Shown here: piece after piece, positions 52,058 to 61,741 of the stretch | Layout: each line of letters opens with the position of its first letter | How positions within the stretch are numbered: the stretch's first letter is position 1 | Assembly: GCF_002954265.1 (NCBI RefSeq) | Contig: NZ_PPSL01000001.1 | Span: 124,001 to 188,000 of the forward strand | Reading direction: 5' to 3' | Source of the DNA: Flavipsychrobacter stenotrophus | Lineage (GTDB): Bacteria > Bacteroidota > Bacteroidia > Chitinophagales > Chitinophagaceae | Length of the DNA stretch: 64,000 bases | Notes under the pieces: model-generated | Told to the model about the DNA's origin: nothing | The model's input: only the letters and a program-made list of their open reading frames with translations | The model's database searches: none | Position numbers and translations under genes: made by a program

Positions 52058-53038
52058 TCAGGTCGATAAAATATTTATTAACTCGATCCTGGCAAGATCA
52101 ATTTCTAAATATCTTTTAGTAACTATTTCAAGTGGGGTATATACAATGTCCCCTTTTATCTCACCGACCATTATGTTTTTTTCTCCGTTTAATAAGGCAT
52201 GAATAGCAGCAACTCCAAGCTTACTTGCCAATACTCTGTCTGAACAACTTGGTGAGCCGCCACGCTGTATATAACCAAGAATACAAACAGTCACATCATA
52301 TTGGGGAAATTTCTCCTTTACATCATTGGATATTTTAAACGCACCTCCTGCTTCATTCCCTTCTCCTACTACTACGATTAATGAACTTTTTTTCCGTCCC
52401 CAACCTTTTTCTAAAACGGTAAACAAATGTTGAACATCATTTTCTGTTTCCGGTATACAGATTGCCTCTGCTCCAACATTAATTCCTGTTTCATACGCTA
52501 TAAAACCTGCATCACGCCCCATTACTTCTACAAAGAATATCCTGTTATGTGATTCAGCTGTATCGCGGATTTTATCAATAGCTTCCATCGCTGTATTGGT
52601 CGCAGTGTCAAAGCCTATCGCAGAATCAGTCCCAGTGAGATCATTGTCAATGGTTTTGGGGATTCCAATCCACGGGATATTGTAGGTTGATGTGAAAGCC
52701 TTTGAACCAGCAAATGAACCATCACCACCAATCAATACTACTGCGTCAATTCCTTCCTTCTTTAATTGCTGATATGCCGATTCTCTTCCATCAGATGTTT
52801 TAAAACGCGGACTTCTGGAAGATTTTTGTATTGTACCACCCCTTTGAATAATATTACTTACAGTGGCTGAGTCCATTTCAAAAAAATCTCCATCAATCAG
52901 TCCTTCATAGCCACGGCGAATCCCTACCACCTTGATATTATGAAATATAGATGCTCTAACCACTGCTCTTATACAAGCATTTAAACCAGGAGCATCGCCA
53001 CCGGAAGTTAGGAGGGCTATTTTATTTATCGGGACCAT
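52058..53038 (-). CDS. pfkA: 6-phosphofructokinase
   Basis: A 326-residue enzyme of standard bacterial length. It has GGDAPGLNACIRAVVR (ATP-site loop), GGDGSFAG, and PKTIDNDLTGTD with catalytic Asp of the family. VEVMGRDAGFIA, GEGNEAGGA and LGYIQRGGSPSCSDRVLA are also present. It phosphorylates fructose 6-phosphate in glycolysis. Its placement beside an integrase fragment in an AT-rich region suggests an accessory copy carried by the island rather than the housekeeping gene, but this is inference. Confidence 0.95.
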   Translation of the reverse strand: MVPINKIALLTSGGDAPGLNACIRAVVRASIFHNIKVVGIRRGYEGLIDGDFFEMDSATVSNIIQRGGTIQKSSRSPRFKTSDGRESAYQQLKKEGIDAVVLIGGDGSFAGSKAFTSTYNIPWIGIPKTIDNDLTGTDSAIGFDTATNTAMEAIDKIRDTAESHNRIFFVEVMGRDAGFIAYETGINVGAEAICIPETENDVQHLFTVLEKGWGRKKSSLIVVVGEGNEAGGAFKISNDVKEKFPQYDVTVCILGYIQRGGSPSCSDRVLASKLGVAAIHALLNGEKNIMVGEIKGDIVYTPLEIVTKRYLEIDLARIELINILST

Positions 53039-53103
53039 TGATATTTTTTTTGCAGTGATGATAATTATTAAGTGTAAATTTAGGTTAGAAACAAATAGAA
53101 CAA

Positions 53104-53345
53104 ATGGAAAATGTATATGAATACCCTTACAAGGATCAAGAAGATTTTTTGAAAAAGAATATTATGTTCAAAAATGGACTAGATAAGTTGAATGAAAAAT
53201 ACGAAAATAATAATTTCGATAATCTAGTACCCAACAGTATGAAGAAGATAAATTAGTAAAAATAGATTCGTTAATCTTAATTGAACACTCTTCGCATGTC
53301 ATACAGGAAATAATGGATTTATTTAAAAAAGTATTTGGTAATTAA
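53104..53345 (+). pseudogene. Small gene with a one-base frame change
   Basis: The ATG at 53104 opens 50 codons (MENVYEYPYKDQEDFLKKN start) ending at a TAG at 53254-53256. From about 53233 another frame continues QQYEEDKLVKIDSLILIEHS and onward to the TAA at 53343-53345. The two halves look like one helical protein of about 80 residues joined by a slip. No family is recognised. Confidence 0.45.
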
Positions 53346-53618
53346 TATTCCTTATCATACAAGTGTTCCTTTTTATACGTCACGAATTTATCTAAAATAA
53401 AAAAAAGGCATAAGTAGAATATTTTAACTTCTGATCTGCCTTATTGTTATTACCCGTAAAATTACATGTCACTCCTTTGAGTAACTCAAAACCTGCATGT
53501 AACCCTTAAAGAAGCGGCCTTACCTCGTGTGAATACCTTGTAATACAAGCTATCCCTCAATGACACCACGAGGCATATTCTTTAAAGCTTGGCTTATTTC
53601 ACAAGTCTTCCATTTTCA

Positions 53619-54167
53619 TTAATCACGTGTATTAATATTCATTTGTGTCGCGGTGACTTTTGGGATAAGATAGTTTTTTTCCAATAACAGAAGTTCCGAT
53701 AACCCATTCCCAAGCAGCGCCATTTGTTGCTGCAACAACTTATATAAGTCATGGTGTATAATCCCCGGATATAATGGTAAGGCTACCATTTGTATTCGTG
53801 AAATAATGTCTTTCAGTTGTAATTGCGACTGGTCTAACCCTGCCAATTGCAAGTCATGCTGCGCGCTACAACCTTTTTCTGTAGAATTCTGGCAGTAATC
53901 TCCGTCAGTATCTTTTTTAAATAAAGAATGTATATAGGGTAGTAAATGTTCTTTTTTTATAGTTATGTAACGCTGCACTTCTCCTGTCAACTTATTGCAC
54001 CATGAAACATATTCTGATGATTTATGCAGCGCATCCCCTTCTTGTATCCTTTGCGCTAGTTTACCAACTGTATTACACAACGTATATATCACATCGTAAT
54101 GAGCGATGTTTAATCTTTCCACAAAAGATTCCAGTGTTTCGCCATCAAGTTGTTCCTGCTCAGTCAT
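53619..54167 (-). CDS. Helical protein, possibly hemerythrin-like
   Basis: A 182-residue, mostly helical protein rich in Leu, Gln and His (HYDVIYTLCNTVGKLAQRI, EVQRYITIKKEHLLPYIHSLF, LYPGIIHHDLYKLLQQQM). Spaced His and Glu suggest a hemerythrin-like or RIC-like four-helix bundle, but the exact ligand pattern is not clear. It is divergent from, and overlaps the possible upstream extension of, the membrane protein gene at 54231. Confidence 0.5.
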   Translation of the reverse strand: MTEQEQLDGETLESFVERLNIAHYDVIYTLCNTVGKLAQRIQEGDALHKSSEYVSWCNKLTGEVQRYITIKKEHLLPYIHSLFKKDTDGDYCQNSTEKGCSAQHDLQLAGLDQSQLQLKDIISRIQMVALPLYPGIIHHDLYKLLQQQMALLGNGLSELLLLEKNYLIPKVTATQMNINTRD

Positions 54168-54230
54168 AAAGAGTCTTTCGCAAAATTACTTAAAAATGGC
54201 GGCATAGAACCGATATATAACGCGGCAATA

Positions 54231-54584
54231 ATGAATTTATTCTGCGTACTTGGCATTACACCAATAGGCATTGCTTTTGCGTTAATAAAAAAGCCACAAT
54301 ACAAGTTAGCAGAATTATTTAATTTTTACAGGGATATGTATTGGGCCTGGACTTACTGCATTTATATAGCCTTTGCACTTATAATCTGGATACAGGTTGA
54401 AATGATTTATTTGCAATCAGTTCACTGGTCTCATACCCTGTACATGCTTTGGGCTATTATTTATCCTTTTTGTTGCATTGTTGCCGAAGGTGAGAAATTA
54501 TTACAAAAAATAGTAACTATCTCTCTCCCGATCTACAAAGTCATAACATCTCATCTGATTGTATTACCCAGTAGGTTATTTTAG
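54231..54584 (+). CDS. Small membrane protein of unknown function
   Basis: With the ATG at 54231 the protein has 117 residues. It has a first membrane helix (LFCVLGITPIGIAFALI), a conserved-looking LFNFYRDMYWAWTYCIYIAF segment, and two more helices. An in-frame upstream start at 54150 would overlap the divergent gene and lacks hydrophobic character, so it is not preferred. No family name is known to me. Confidence 0.6.
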   Translation: MNLFCVLGITPIGIAFALIKKPQYKLAELFNFYRDMYWAWTYCIYIAFALIIWIQVEMIYLQSVHWSHTLYMLWAIIYPFCCIVAEGEKLLQKIVTISLPIYKVITSHLIVLPSRLF

Positions 54585-54612
54585 AATATTATCTTCTCAG
54601 GTTGAGAATACC

Positions 54613-54624
54613 TGATCTTCGTCA
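54613..54624. promoter_or_regulatory. Crp/Fnr-type palindrome TGAT-N4-GTCA
   Basis: TGAT-CTTC-GTCA followed by GTTTTCTTATCAACGGCATG, close to the leader at 43814-43850. A TATGTTGC at 54647 is a poor -7 match at about the 23-base spacing. It lies 132 bases before the second copper-storage gene. Confidence 0.4.
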
Positions 54625-54755
54625 GTTTTCTTATCAACGGCATGATTATGTTGCAGTTGTAATGAGTGGTTGGACTAGAGGGAAATGAACGTGCAATTGA
54701 AATGCGCGATTATTAAGGGGTATAAAAAATATAATCATTTTAAAATAAAAATATT

Positions 54756-55082
54756 ATGAAATATCATGAGTACCAAAAATGTATTGATGCCTGCCTTAAA
54801 TGTGCGTCAACCTGTAATCATTGTGCATCTTCTTGCCTTTCAGAGCATGATGTAAAAATGATGGCGAAATGTATCCAAATGGATATGGAATGTGCTGTTC
54901 TATGTTATGCTGCGGCACAGCTCATGAGTTTAGGAAGCGTCCACGCGAAAGTTATCTGTAAGCTCTGTGCTGAGGTATGCAAAGCTTGTGCTGAAGAATG
55001 TAAAAAGCATCACAACGACCATTGCAAGGAGTGTGCAGATGCATGTAATAAATGCGCTGACGAGTGTTCAAAAATGCAATAA
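54756..55082 (+). CDS. Four-helix-bundle Cys-rich copper-storage-like protein (DUF326), copy 2
   Basis: A 108-residue twin of the protein encoded at 40498. Differences: KY for GY at residues 2-3, Q to H, N to K, and two A to V. All cysteines are retained, consistent with selection on metal binding. Cytosolic Cu(I) storage is the family-based expectation. Confidence 0.88.
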   Translation: MKYHEYQKCIDACLKCASTCNHCASSCLSEHDVKMMAKCIQMDMECAVLCYAAAQLMSLGSVHAKVICKLCAEVCKACAEECKKHHNDHCKECADACNKCADECSKMQ

Positions 55083-55109
55083 TTCCCAAATAAGGCATTT
55101 ACAATTGGA

Positions 55110-55406
55110 ATGGGATTGTTTTCATGGCATTCCCCATTATTTCACATTGGATTTACAGTAATGTCGCTTGCGCGGTTCTACTGCTATTCTTACAAACATT
55201 GTATTATGAGAGGTGTTTATCAGGATCAAGTATCGCATAGATTCATTGAAGGTCCAATACAGTCCAAACCAGTGAATAACAGTTTGCAGGAAGGGACTGC
55301 TGAAAAGGCAGCTTACCATGCTGACCTAACTCAAGGTTATGAGTTAGAGAGCGACACCAATGGTATAGATGTATCATATCATGACGCAAATGAGCGATAC
55401 GATTAG
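55110..55406 (+). CDS. Possible small protein, copy 2
   Basis: Twin of 40852-41148, differing by one residue (Ile to Val). It has the same doubts about coding status: near identity could mean a recent gene conversion or a conserved non-coding structure. Confidence 0.35.
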   Translation: MGLFSWHSPLFHIGFTVMSLARFYCYSYKHCIMRGVYQDQVSHRFIEGPIQSKPVNNSLQEGTAEKAAYHADLTQGYELESDTNGIDVSYHDANERYD

Positions 55407-55578
55407 ACGAGTCAGAAATAACAGCGATTTCATCTTCTGCGTCCCCGCAGGTGTAAACGAGTATTTTTCTAATCTTAATCATGTTTATCGGAATGTTGGC
55501 GGCCATCAGTGTAAAGTTTTGGGTGGTAACTTTAACACTATTCGCGTTCTAAGAGTATGAATTTTTTCTTCACAAAGG

Positions 55579-55675
55579 TGACCAATTTGAGCAAGACAGA
55601 AATTGATCAATTTGAATCGGGTTACTCTGGTCAGCTTAAATCGGAATCAGGCGGTCAACATAACCGGACTTTTCA
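55579..55675. repeat. 24-bp tandem repeats, IS21-end-like, copy 2
   Basis: Units start at 55579, 55604, 55628 and 55652. The first is 25 bases because of one insertion, and the last has CGGTCA in place of TGGTCA. The units correspond one for one to those at 41322. Confidence 0.5.
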
Positions 55676-55697
55676 ATAAATATACTAAATATATTGT

Positions 55698-55949
55698 ATG
55701 ATGATAGAGAAATGCGACTTTAGAGACAACCTCATTACAGTTAGGTATTTTTATAACGATGCAATAATTACACTGGCATCCATAGACAGCGACGCAAAAC
55801 TTTTGGCTACATATTCAGACATTAACGAAGCAGTAGCGAATGAAATGAAAATGCTTAAAGATAGAAATGATGGCAAGAAATATTATCTTGATGTAACGAA
55901 TAACGCTGGTCATAAAGTTATTGTTTCCCATTCTGAGATTATAAAATGA
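55698..55949 (+). CDS. Small protein of unknown function, copy 2
   Basis: An 83-residue paralogue of the protein at 41440 (IEKCDFRDNLITVRYFYNDA start). Frame and length are kept despite several substitutions, arguing for a translated gene. The function is unknown. Confidence 0.6.
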   Translation: MMIEKCDFRDNLITVRYFYNDAIITLASIDSDAKLLATYSDINEAVANEMKMLKDRNDGKKYYLDVTNNAGHKVIVSHSEIIK

Positions 55950-56026
55950 TAAATCCTTCTGACAGCTCCAGTCTAAATATTCCTCAAAAAACAAAATAAT
56001 ACTCACGATTAATAAATTTTAAAAAC

Positions 56027-56788
56027 ATGAAAAAGCTCGAAGATAAAACGATATTTATTACCGGAGGGTTGTCTGGAATAGGCAAAGCGTGTGCAATTGC
56101 CGCAGCAAAACAAGGTGCTAACATTGTCATAGTAGATATGAAATCTGCGACTACAGATAATGCAATGGAAGAAATAAAAAGAGAAAATTCCAAAGCAATT
56201 TTTATTGATTGCGATGTATCAGTCTTTGCCCAGGTACAAGCCGCTGTTGAAAAAGTGGTAAGCACATTTGGTGCGCTGGATGTAGCACTTAACAATGCCG
56301 GCATAGGAGGAGAACCAAATAAAATAGGTGATATGACTGAGCAACAATGGCTCAAAGTAATCAATATAAACCTGAACGGTGTGTTTAATTGTATGAAGCA
56401 TGAGCTGGCTCAGATGTCTAAGCAAAAAAAAGGAGTTATTGTAAATATGGCATCTATTTTGGGTAAAGTTGGCTTCGCTACTTCATCGCATTATGTTGCA
56501 GCCAAACATGGTGTAATAGGGCTTACACAAACGGCAGCTTTGGAGTATGCTACTGAAGGAATAAGGATTAATGCAATTTGCCCTGGTTTTATTGATACCC
56601 CTTTACTTTCCAACGCAGGGATTACTGATCATTCAGACGTAAAGCATCATATCATTGACCTGCACCCGATAAAACGGTTAGGTAAAGACGTAGAAATTGC
56701 CAGTGGTTTTATTTTCCTAGCTTGCGATGAAAGTTCATTTATGAGCGGTACTACTATGGAAATAGATGGTGGTTATTTGGCTCAGTAA
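56027..56788 (+). CDS. SDR family oxidoreductase
   Basis: A 253-residue classical short-chain dehydrogenase. It has TGGLSGIG (12-19), VDM with Asp at the end of strand 2 (favours NAD), NNAG (89-92), catalytic Ser143-Tyr156-Lys160 (HYVAAKHGVIGLT), and PGFIDTPLL. The substrate is unknown. It stands alone, convergent with the Na/Pi transporter gene, directly after duplication copy 2. Confidence 0.9.
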   Translation: MKKLEDKTIFITGGLSGIGKACAIAAAKQGANIVIVDMKSATTDNAMEEIKRENSKAIFIDCDVSVFAQVQAAVEKVVSTFGALDVALNNAGIGGEPNKIGDMTEQQWLKVININLNGVFNCMKHELAQMSKQKKGVIVNMASILGKVGFATSSHYVAAKHGVIGLTQTAALEYATEGIRINAICPGFIDTPLLSNAGITDHSDVKHHIIDLHPIKRLGKDVEIASGFIFLACDESSFMSGTTMEIDGGYLAQ

Positions 56789-56852
56789 GTAGTGATACAT
56801 CTTAAGCACCGGTTGTTTATTACACCATAAAATGAAGTCAAGTGTGGGATCG

Positions 56853-58535
56853 TTAAGTTGTATATAGGGGTATTTCATTAAAACCTTCTGCTTCCTTTTC
56901 TTCCAATAAAAAATCTTTTACTGATATAAGAATGGCTTTATGCGAAGTAAAAAGCTCCCTGTTGAAATTAATAACTGTCGTAATATCCAAATCTTCAATA
57001 TTGCCACCTTGCGCATCTTTATAAAAATTATTAAGAGTGGAACTATAGTTATCCTGTATGGAGATAAATATGCTTTTAAATTTTTCGAAATCAGGCTTTG
57101 TTTTTTGCTCCATCAGTGAATTTAATTGCAGGTATAATTCTTCAGTTGCGCCTTTTTGCCGTGTAAACAAATTAAACTTTATATCGGTGGACGAACGCCT
57201 GAGGTTGGCAATATTGTTGCCTATATCCTTCATGCTTTTTATAGCATACATGGAACTGCGAACTGCGGAAATCAATTGGCTGAGTAAAGGGTTCTGTTCA
57301 ACCTTAACTTTTGTTCGTAGAGATAAATAAAACGATTGCAACTCGCCCTGCAACTGTTTCAAAAATTCATATTTTTCTTCCATTGTTTTTGAAAAATATT
57401 TTCTTTTCTCATTGATAGTTTTAAAAGCAGCATATTCAAATAGACGCTTTGTATCAATATCAAACAAAGCAAGATTGTAAAGCATGGAGTTATGAATAAA
57501 ATATTCCGTTTCCCTTTTAAATAAATCCAAAGCCGTTTCCGGTTCATTCACATTGGCATTACCAATAAAGGCAGCGGCGGAACCATCCGTATCTTTGAAA
57601 AATTTTTCTAGGAACTTCGTGAATGGATCAAGGAAGGGAAGAAAGATTATTATACTGACCAAATTAATCAGGGTTGAAAAGGTAACCAGGCCAATGAGCG
57701 GGTCTATGATTCCAATCCCATCAGTTATCATAAGCAAAGTCGGTTTCAGTAAAGTGAACGCCAATACTGTAAGGAAAATATTAAAAAATAAATTACCCAG
57801 CGCCACCCGTTTTTTTGAGGCGTTACCTCCTAATGAGCCAGCCAATATTTTAATGCAAGTACCTGTCTCAGAACCGAGCACAATGGCCGCTGCTGCCGGG
57901 AAAGTGATAGCTCCTGCATGAAGTGCGCTTAGTGTAAGCGCCATAGTTACAGAACTTGACTGAACAAGAGAAGTGATTACAAAGCCGATAATCAGAAAAA
58001 CCACCACTGACATCTCGGCATATTTCGAAAAGTCAAAGGTCTTTACCTGACCTTCCATAGCAACTTTCATAAACGAAAGCCCAATGAACAACAAACCAAA
58101 GCCCAATAGAAAATAGGCAATGTATTTCATGGTTTTGCGGTTGCCAAAAAGAATAAGAAACAAGCCTCCTAAGAAAACAGCGGGGTAAGCCACAACTTCT
58201 ATATCCACCTTAAAACCGAGAGTAGCAACCAACCAGCTATCCAGTGTGGTGCCAAGGTTAGCACCCAGAATAATAGCCATTGCATTTTTCATGGTGAACA
58301 CTCCTGCGCCAACAAATGCAAGTACCATCAGTGAAACCATCGAGCTGCTTTGAAGTATTCCTGTTACTACCGCACCGCCCGCAACTGCACCTATTTTGTT
58401 TTTAGTAGTGCGCTGAAGAAAGAGCTTGAAATTTCTCCCGGAAAGATTTTTCAAGGATTCCTCCAACAGATACATGGCAAACAGAAACAAACCGATTCCG
58501 GCAGAAAGTTTAAATATGAGAATCCACATAGTCAT
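56853..58535 (-). CDS. Na/Pi cotransporter family protein with PhoU-like domain
   Basis: A 560-residue protein. About eight membrane helices carry the duplicated QSSS signature (GILQSSSMVSLM near residue 58, SLVQSSSVTMAL near 190) with GANLGTT and GSETGTC loops. A C-terminal PhoU-type helical domain follows from about residue 340. These NptA/YjbB-type proteins move phosphate with sodium across the inner membrane, usually outward in bacteria. The start could equally be the ATG six bases later. Confidence 0.92.
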   Translation of the reverse strand: MTMWILIFKLSAGIGLFLFAMYLLEESLKNLSGRNFKLFLQRTTKNKIGAVAGGAVVTGILQSSSMVSLMVLAFVGAGVFTMKNAMAIILGANLGTTLDSWLVATLGFKVDIEVVAYPAVFLGGLFLILFGNRKTMKYIAYFLLGFGLLFIGLSFMKVAMEGQVKTFDFSKYAEMSVVVFLIIGFVITSLVQSSSVTMALTLSALHAGAITFPAAAAIVLGSETGTCIKILAGSLGGNASKKRVALGNLFFNIFLTVLAFTLLKPTLLMITDGIGIIDPLIGLVTFSTLINLVSIIIFLPFLDPFTKFLEKFFKDTDGSAAAFIGNANVNEPETALDLFKRETEYFIHNSMLYNLALFDIDTKRLFEYAAFKTINEKRKYFSKTMEEKYEFLKQLQGELQSFYLSLRTKVKVEQNPLLSQLISAVRSSMYAIKSMKDIGNNIANLRRSSTDIKFNLFTRQKGATEELYLQLNSLMEQKTKPDFEKFKSIFISIQDNYSSTLNNFYKDAQGGNIEDLDITTVINFNRELFTSHKAILISVKDFLLEEKEAEGFNEIPLYTT

Positions 58536-59340
58536 TAGCGTTGATGTTCCATTTCGTTATATTTTTATCTCTGCAGCAAATTGTTTCTAACTGTTTTGAA
58601 GGGTGTTTTACAGTTCCATAAGAACAATGAACACAGCAATCGCCCAACTATGGTTTTAATGCCTTTTTAAATTTTACGCTCTTAAAAATGCTAGCAGGAA
58701 TCGTTCGGCATTGTTTTAACTTTCTTATGTTTACAATGAAGGACAAGTAATCGTTGATTTTAGTTCAATTTTATTTTTATCAATGCTTCTACAAACAATG
58801 CAGTAATATCAATTATCCATTAGAGGAATGAGGAATAGTGTTACAAGTATGATTTTACTATTTCCTGATTTTTAGATTCTTAAAAGCATTTCTTAAAAAA
58901 ACCGCATGAGCTCCAATGCAAATAGGCGGTTTCACACAGGCATTTTTCATCGCACTTGCTCAGAAGATGGACCAAAAAACAGTAGTGTTCGGGAAATTAG
59001 ACCGTATAATATGGCACAATTACAAAAACCAGTTAAAAAAATGGTTTCGTAAAGATACGTTGTATTCCTGAAGACGATACCAGCCCTTTTCACACAACGT
59101 AGAACTTCTCGTTTTGTAGCTTTAAGCAGAAGTCGGATGCAGCTTGATTCCCACTCCCATAAAACATAAGATTCAAGTAATACGCAAACAACTGGCAGAT
59201 TTTAGTTTTAATGGCGTGGTTTTTGTTGGATATAAGTATATAATTAATGCTTCTTATCCAGTAAAAATAAATTGGCTAAAGGGGATTTTTCCTCTATTCT
59301 TTGAAGATCTAAATCTCAGGGAATAACAAAAGACTATTGT
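58536..59340. other. Gene-poor gap before the KaiC-like gene
   Basis: About 800 bases without a convincing gene. A 60-codon frame from a TTG at 59144 ends 15 bases before the next ATG but resembles nothing. A weak hairpin AAACCGC/GCGGTTT lies at 58899-58932. No TGAY-N4-RTCA palindrome was found in this gap. Confidence 0.5.
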
Positions 59341-60870
59341 ATGCCTAATACTATCAAGAGAAAAATTACCCTTAAGCTCAATAAATTGCAGAAATGCTTA
59401 ACTGGCATCAAAGGCTTTGATGAGATTACAGAAGGCGGGCTTCCGAAAAACAGAACCACTTTAATTAGCGGAGGTGCCGGTTCAGGAAAAACCCTTTTTG
59501 GGATTGATTTTTTAATCAATGGTGCTATCAATTACAAAGAACATGGCGTGTTTATGTCCTTTGAAGAAACAGCAGATGAACTTTTTAAAGATGTGGCTTC
59601 TCTCAACTTGGATTTAAAAGTACTTGTTTCGCAAAAAAAAATTGTGCTTGAGCATGTTGTTTTGGAACGTAAAGATATTCAAGAGAAAGACTTTAATCTT
59701 GAAGGACTACTGATTCGGCTGGAACATGCAATTGAATCCGTTAACGCCAAACGTGTTGTTTTAGATTCTATTGAATCCCTGTTTGCAGGCATCACAGATA
59801 ATGGTATTCTTCGCTTAGAGATAAAAAGACTTTTCGGATGGCTTAAAGAAAAGCAAGTTACGGCAATAGTTACGGGCGAGCCGGGACAAGACTCTTATAC
59901 TCATCACGGCATGGAGCAGTACATTTCCGATTGCATAATTCTTCTCGATAACAGAGTTGACGAAGAAGTTTCCGTTCGAAGAATTCGTGTTGTTAAGTAT
60001 CGTGGTTCAAATCATGGAACAAACGAATATCCATTTGTAATAGATGACGATGGGCTTTCAGTAATTCCTATCACTTCAGCAGGACTCAATCAACCGGGAA
60101 CAGCCAAAAGAGTTTCAACTGGAATTTCATCGCTTGATAAACTGTTTAAGGGTGTAGGATATACCAAAGGCAGCACCATACTTGCTTCAGGTACTGCTGG
60201 TACCGGAAAAACAAGTTTAGCTGCGGCATTCGCAATAGAAACATGTAAACGTGGAGAACGATGTCTTTTCTTGTCTTATGAAGAATCAGCCGGGCAACTT
60301 ATTCAAAACATGAAATCCATTGGTTTTAATTTTGAACCATTGATAAAAAAAGGGCTCTTAAAGATTGCGTCCACCAGACCTACCTTCGTTGGTTTAGAGA
60401 AGCATTTACTTGATTTATATAAGACCATTGATGGGTTTAAACCTAAATCTGTTGTGATAGATCCGCTGACAAGTCTCATTGGAGAGGGAAGCCCACGTGA
60501 AGTTCGATCGATGATTACACGCATGATTGATGTTTTAAAAACCCAAGGCATAACCGGATTTTTTACGAGCCTTGTCTCTTCAACCGCACAAAATGACACG
60601 AGCGGCGAAATTGGGGTATCTTCATTGATAGACACTTGGATTGTGGTTAGAGAATTAGAAGAGAAAGTGGGTAAAAAACGTATTCGCGGACTCTACATTG
60701 TTAAATCTCGTGGCACAGGTCACTCCAGTGACGTCCACAAATTGATTTTGAGTGATGATGGAATCTCCCTAGAACCAATGGAGGCTGATTCCACTTCAAC
60801 TCCCGATCCGAAAAAGAAAGTAGGTAGCGGTATTGCTAAAAAATCAAAGAAGATAAATAAAAGTACATAA
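59341..60870 (+). CDS. KaiC-like double RecA-domain ATPase
   Basis: A 509-residue protein with two KaiC/RadA-type domains. Walker A GGAGSGKT is at 44-51 and GTAGTGKT at 284-291. Each is followed by a paired-Glu motif (SFEETADEL near 73-81, SYEESAGQL in the second). In domain 2, Ser427-Ser428 of VSSLIDT align with the phosphorylated Ser-Thr pair of cyanobacterial KaiC. The tail is short and Lys-rich. No kaiA or kaiB is seen, so a clock is unlikely; a stress-signalling or phospho-switch ATPase is the better guess. It overlaps the CheB gene by one base. Confidence 0.9.
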   Translation: MPNTIKRKITLKLNKLQKCLTGIKGFDEITEGGLPKNRTTLISGGAGSGKTLFGIDFLINGAINYKEHGVFMSFEETADELFKDVASLNLDLKVLVSQKKIVLEHVVLERKDIQEKDFNLEGLLIRLEHAIESVNAKRVVLDSIESLFAGITDNGILRLEIKRLFGWLKEKQVTAIVTGEPGQDSYTHHGMEQYISDCIILLDNRVDEEVSVRRIRVVKYRGSNHGTNEYPFVIDDDGLSVIPITSAGLNQPGTAKRVSTGISSLDKLFKGVGYTKGSTILASGTAGTGKTSLAAAFAIETCKRGERCLFLSYEESAGQLIQNMKSIGFNFEPLIKKGLLKIASTRPTFVGLEKHLLDLYKTIDGFKPKSVVIDPLTSLIGEGSPREVRSMITRMIDVLKTQGITGFFTSLVSSTAQNDTSGEIGVSSLIDTWIVVRELEEKVGKKRIRGLYIVKSRGTGHSSDVHKLILSDDGISLEPMEADSTSTPDPKKKVGSGIAKKSKKINKST

Positions 60871-61463
60871 TGAAAGCTGGAGGACGCATGAGCGCATTAC
60901 ATCCTAAATTCATTGTAGGTGTTGGCGGCTCAGCGGGAGCACTTACTGCATACTGGGCGCTCTTGGATGCTCTGCCGCCTGATACAGGTATGGCCTTTGT
61001 CATTATTTCTCACATGAGTCCAACTGCTTATAGCCAGTTAGCTCTAATTTTGTCTCGTCACACAAAAATGCCGGTAATCGTGGCTTCCCAAAAGATGCCG
61101 ATACAGAGGGATCACGTATATGTGATTCCAGCAGACTCAGATCTTTTTATTGAAAAATATATTTTCAAAGTTTTATCCCCTCGTGTTAGTAGGAATAAGC
61201 AGATAGATTTATTTTTTGTTTCTTTAGCAGAGGCAATGGGCGCACGTGCAATAGGCATTGTCCTATCAGGGTATGATGGAGACGGCACTGAGGGATGCAA
61301 GCAAATCAAAGCAAAGGGAGGAATGACTTTTGCCCAGGACATGTCTGCCGAAGTGCCTCACATGCCTCTTAGTGCTCAGGCTTCGGGCTGTGTTGATTTC
61401 GTTATGGCTCCCGGCAAAATTTCAGCCAAATTAATAAAAATGGCAGCTGCGCTAAAAACGTAG
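60870..61463 (+). CDS. Stand-alone CheB methylesterase domain
   Basis: A 197-residue protein; MSALHPK at 60888 is an alternative start. Catalytic residues: Ser21 in GVGGSAGAL, His48 in ISHMSP, and Asp138 in GYDGDGTEG. The receiver domain of chemotaxis CheB is missing. No chemotaxis genes are nearby. Its stop-start overlap (TAATG) with the KaiC-like gene implies coupled expression and joint function, perhaps demethylating or deamidating a sensor partner elsewhere. Confidence 0.9.
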   Translation: MKAGGRMSALHPKFIVGVGGSAGALTAYWALLDALPPDTGMAFVIISHMSPTAYSQLALILSRHTKMPVIVASQKMPIQRDHVYVIPADSDLFIEKYIFKVLSPRVSRNKQIDLFFVSLAEAMGARAIGIVLSGYDGDGTEGCKQIKAKGGMTFAQDMSAEVPHMPLSAQASGCVDFVMAPGKISAKLIKMAAALKT

Positions 61464-61741
61464 AAACGAGGTTATGACTGTTGAGAATGCACCGATCACT
61501 TATCAGAACTCCATCTATTTCTTTTCCAGGCATATGCAACAGCGTACATATCTCCTAATCCTCTGTCTCTAACAGATACCGTTTCATGGAATAAAAGGTG
61601 TCCTTTATTGTCGTTGGTTACTGTTTATTATTCAGTATCTGTTACGGTAATTGTTCTGAATTGCTTTTTTACCGTTTATCGATCGCTCAATAAACTTTTT
61701 TTCTCATTTCGGGTACTACTTCTCCTTCTTCATCAATCCAT

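Larger units (their letters stand above)
54683..55977 (+). repeat. 1.3 kb direct duplication, copy 2
   Basis: Second copy of 40419-41720 in the same orientation. It ends just before the SDR gene, at the point where the two copies diverge after GACAGCTC-AGTCTAA. The 14.3 kb between copies contains most of the accessory genes, so the pair could recombine to delete or amplify them. Confidence 0.85.

Noticed and set aside
55815-56006. Minus-strand frame across the 83-codon gene copy 2
   Set aside because: Not conserved as an open frame in copy 1 and antisense to a frame that is conserved.
59341-61463. A cyanobacterial-type circadian clock
   Set aside because: Only a KaiC-like protein is present; KaiA and KaiB are not in the window, and KaiC-like ATPases are widespread in non-clock roles.
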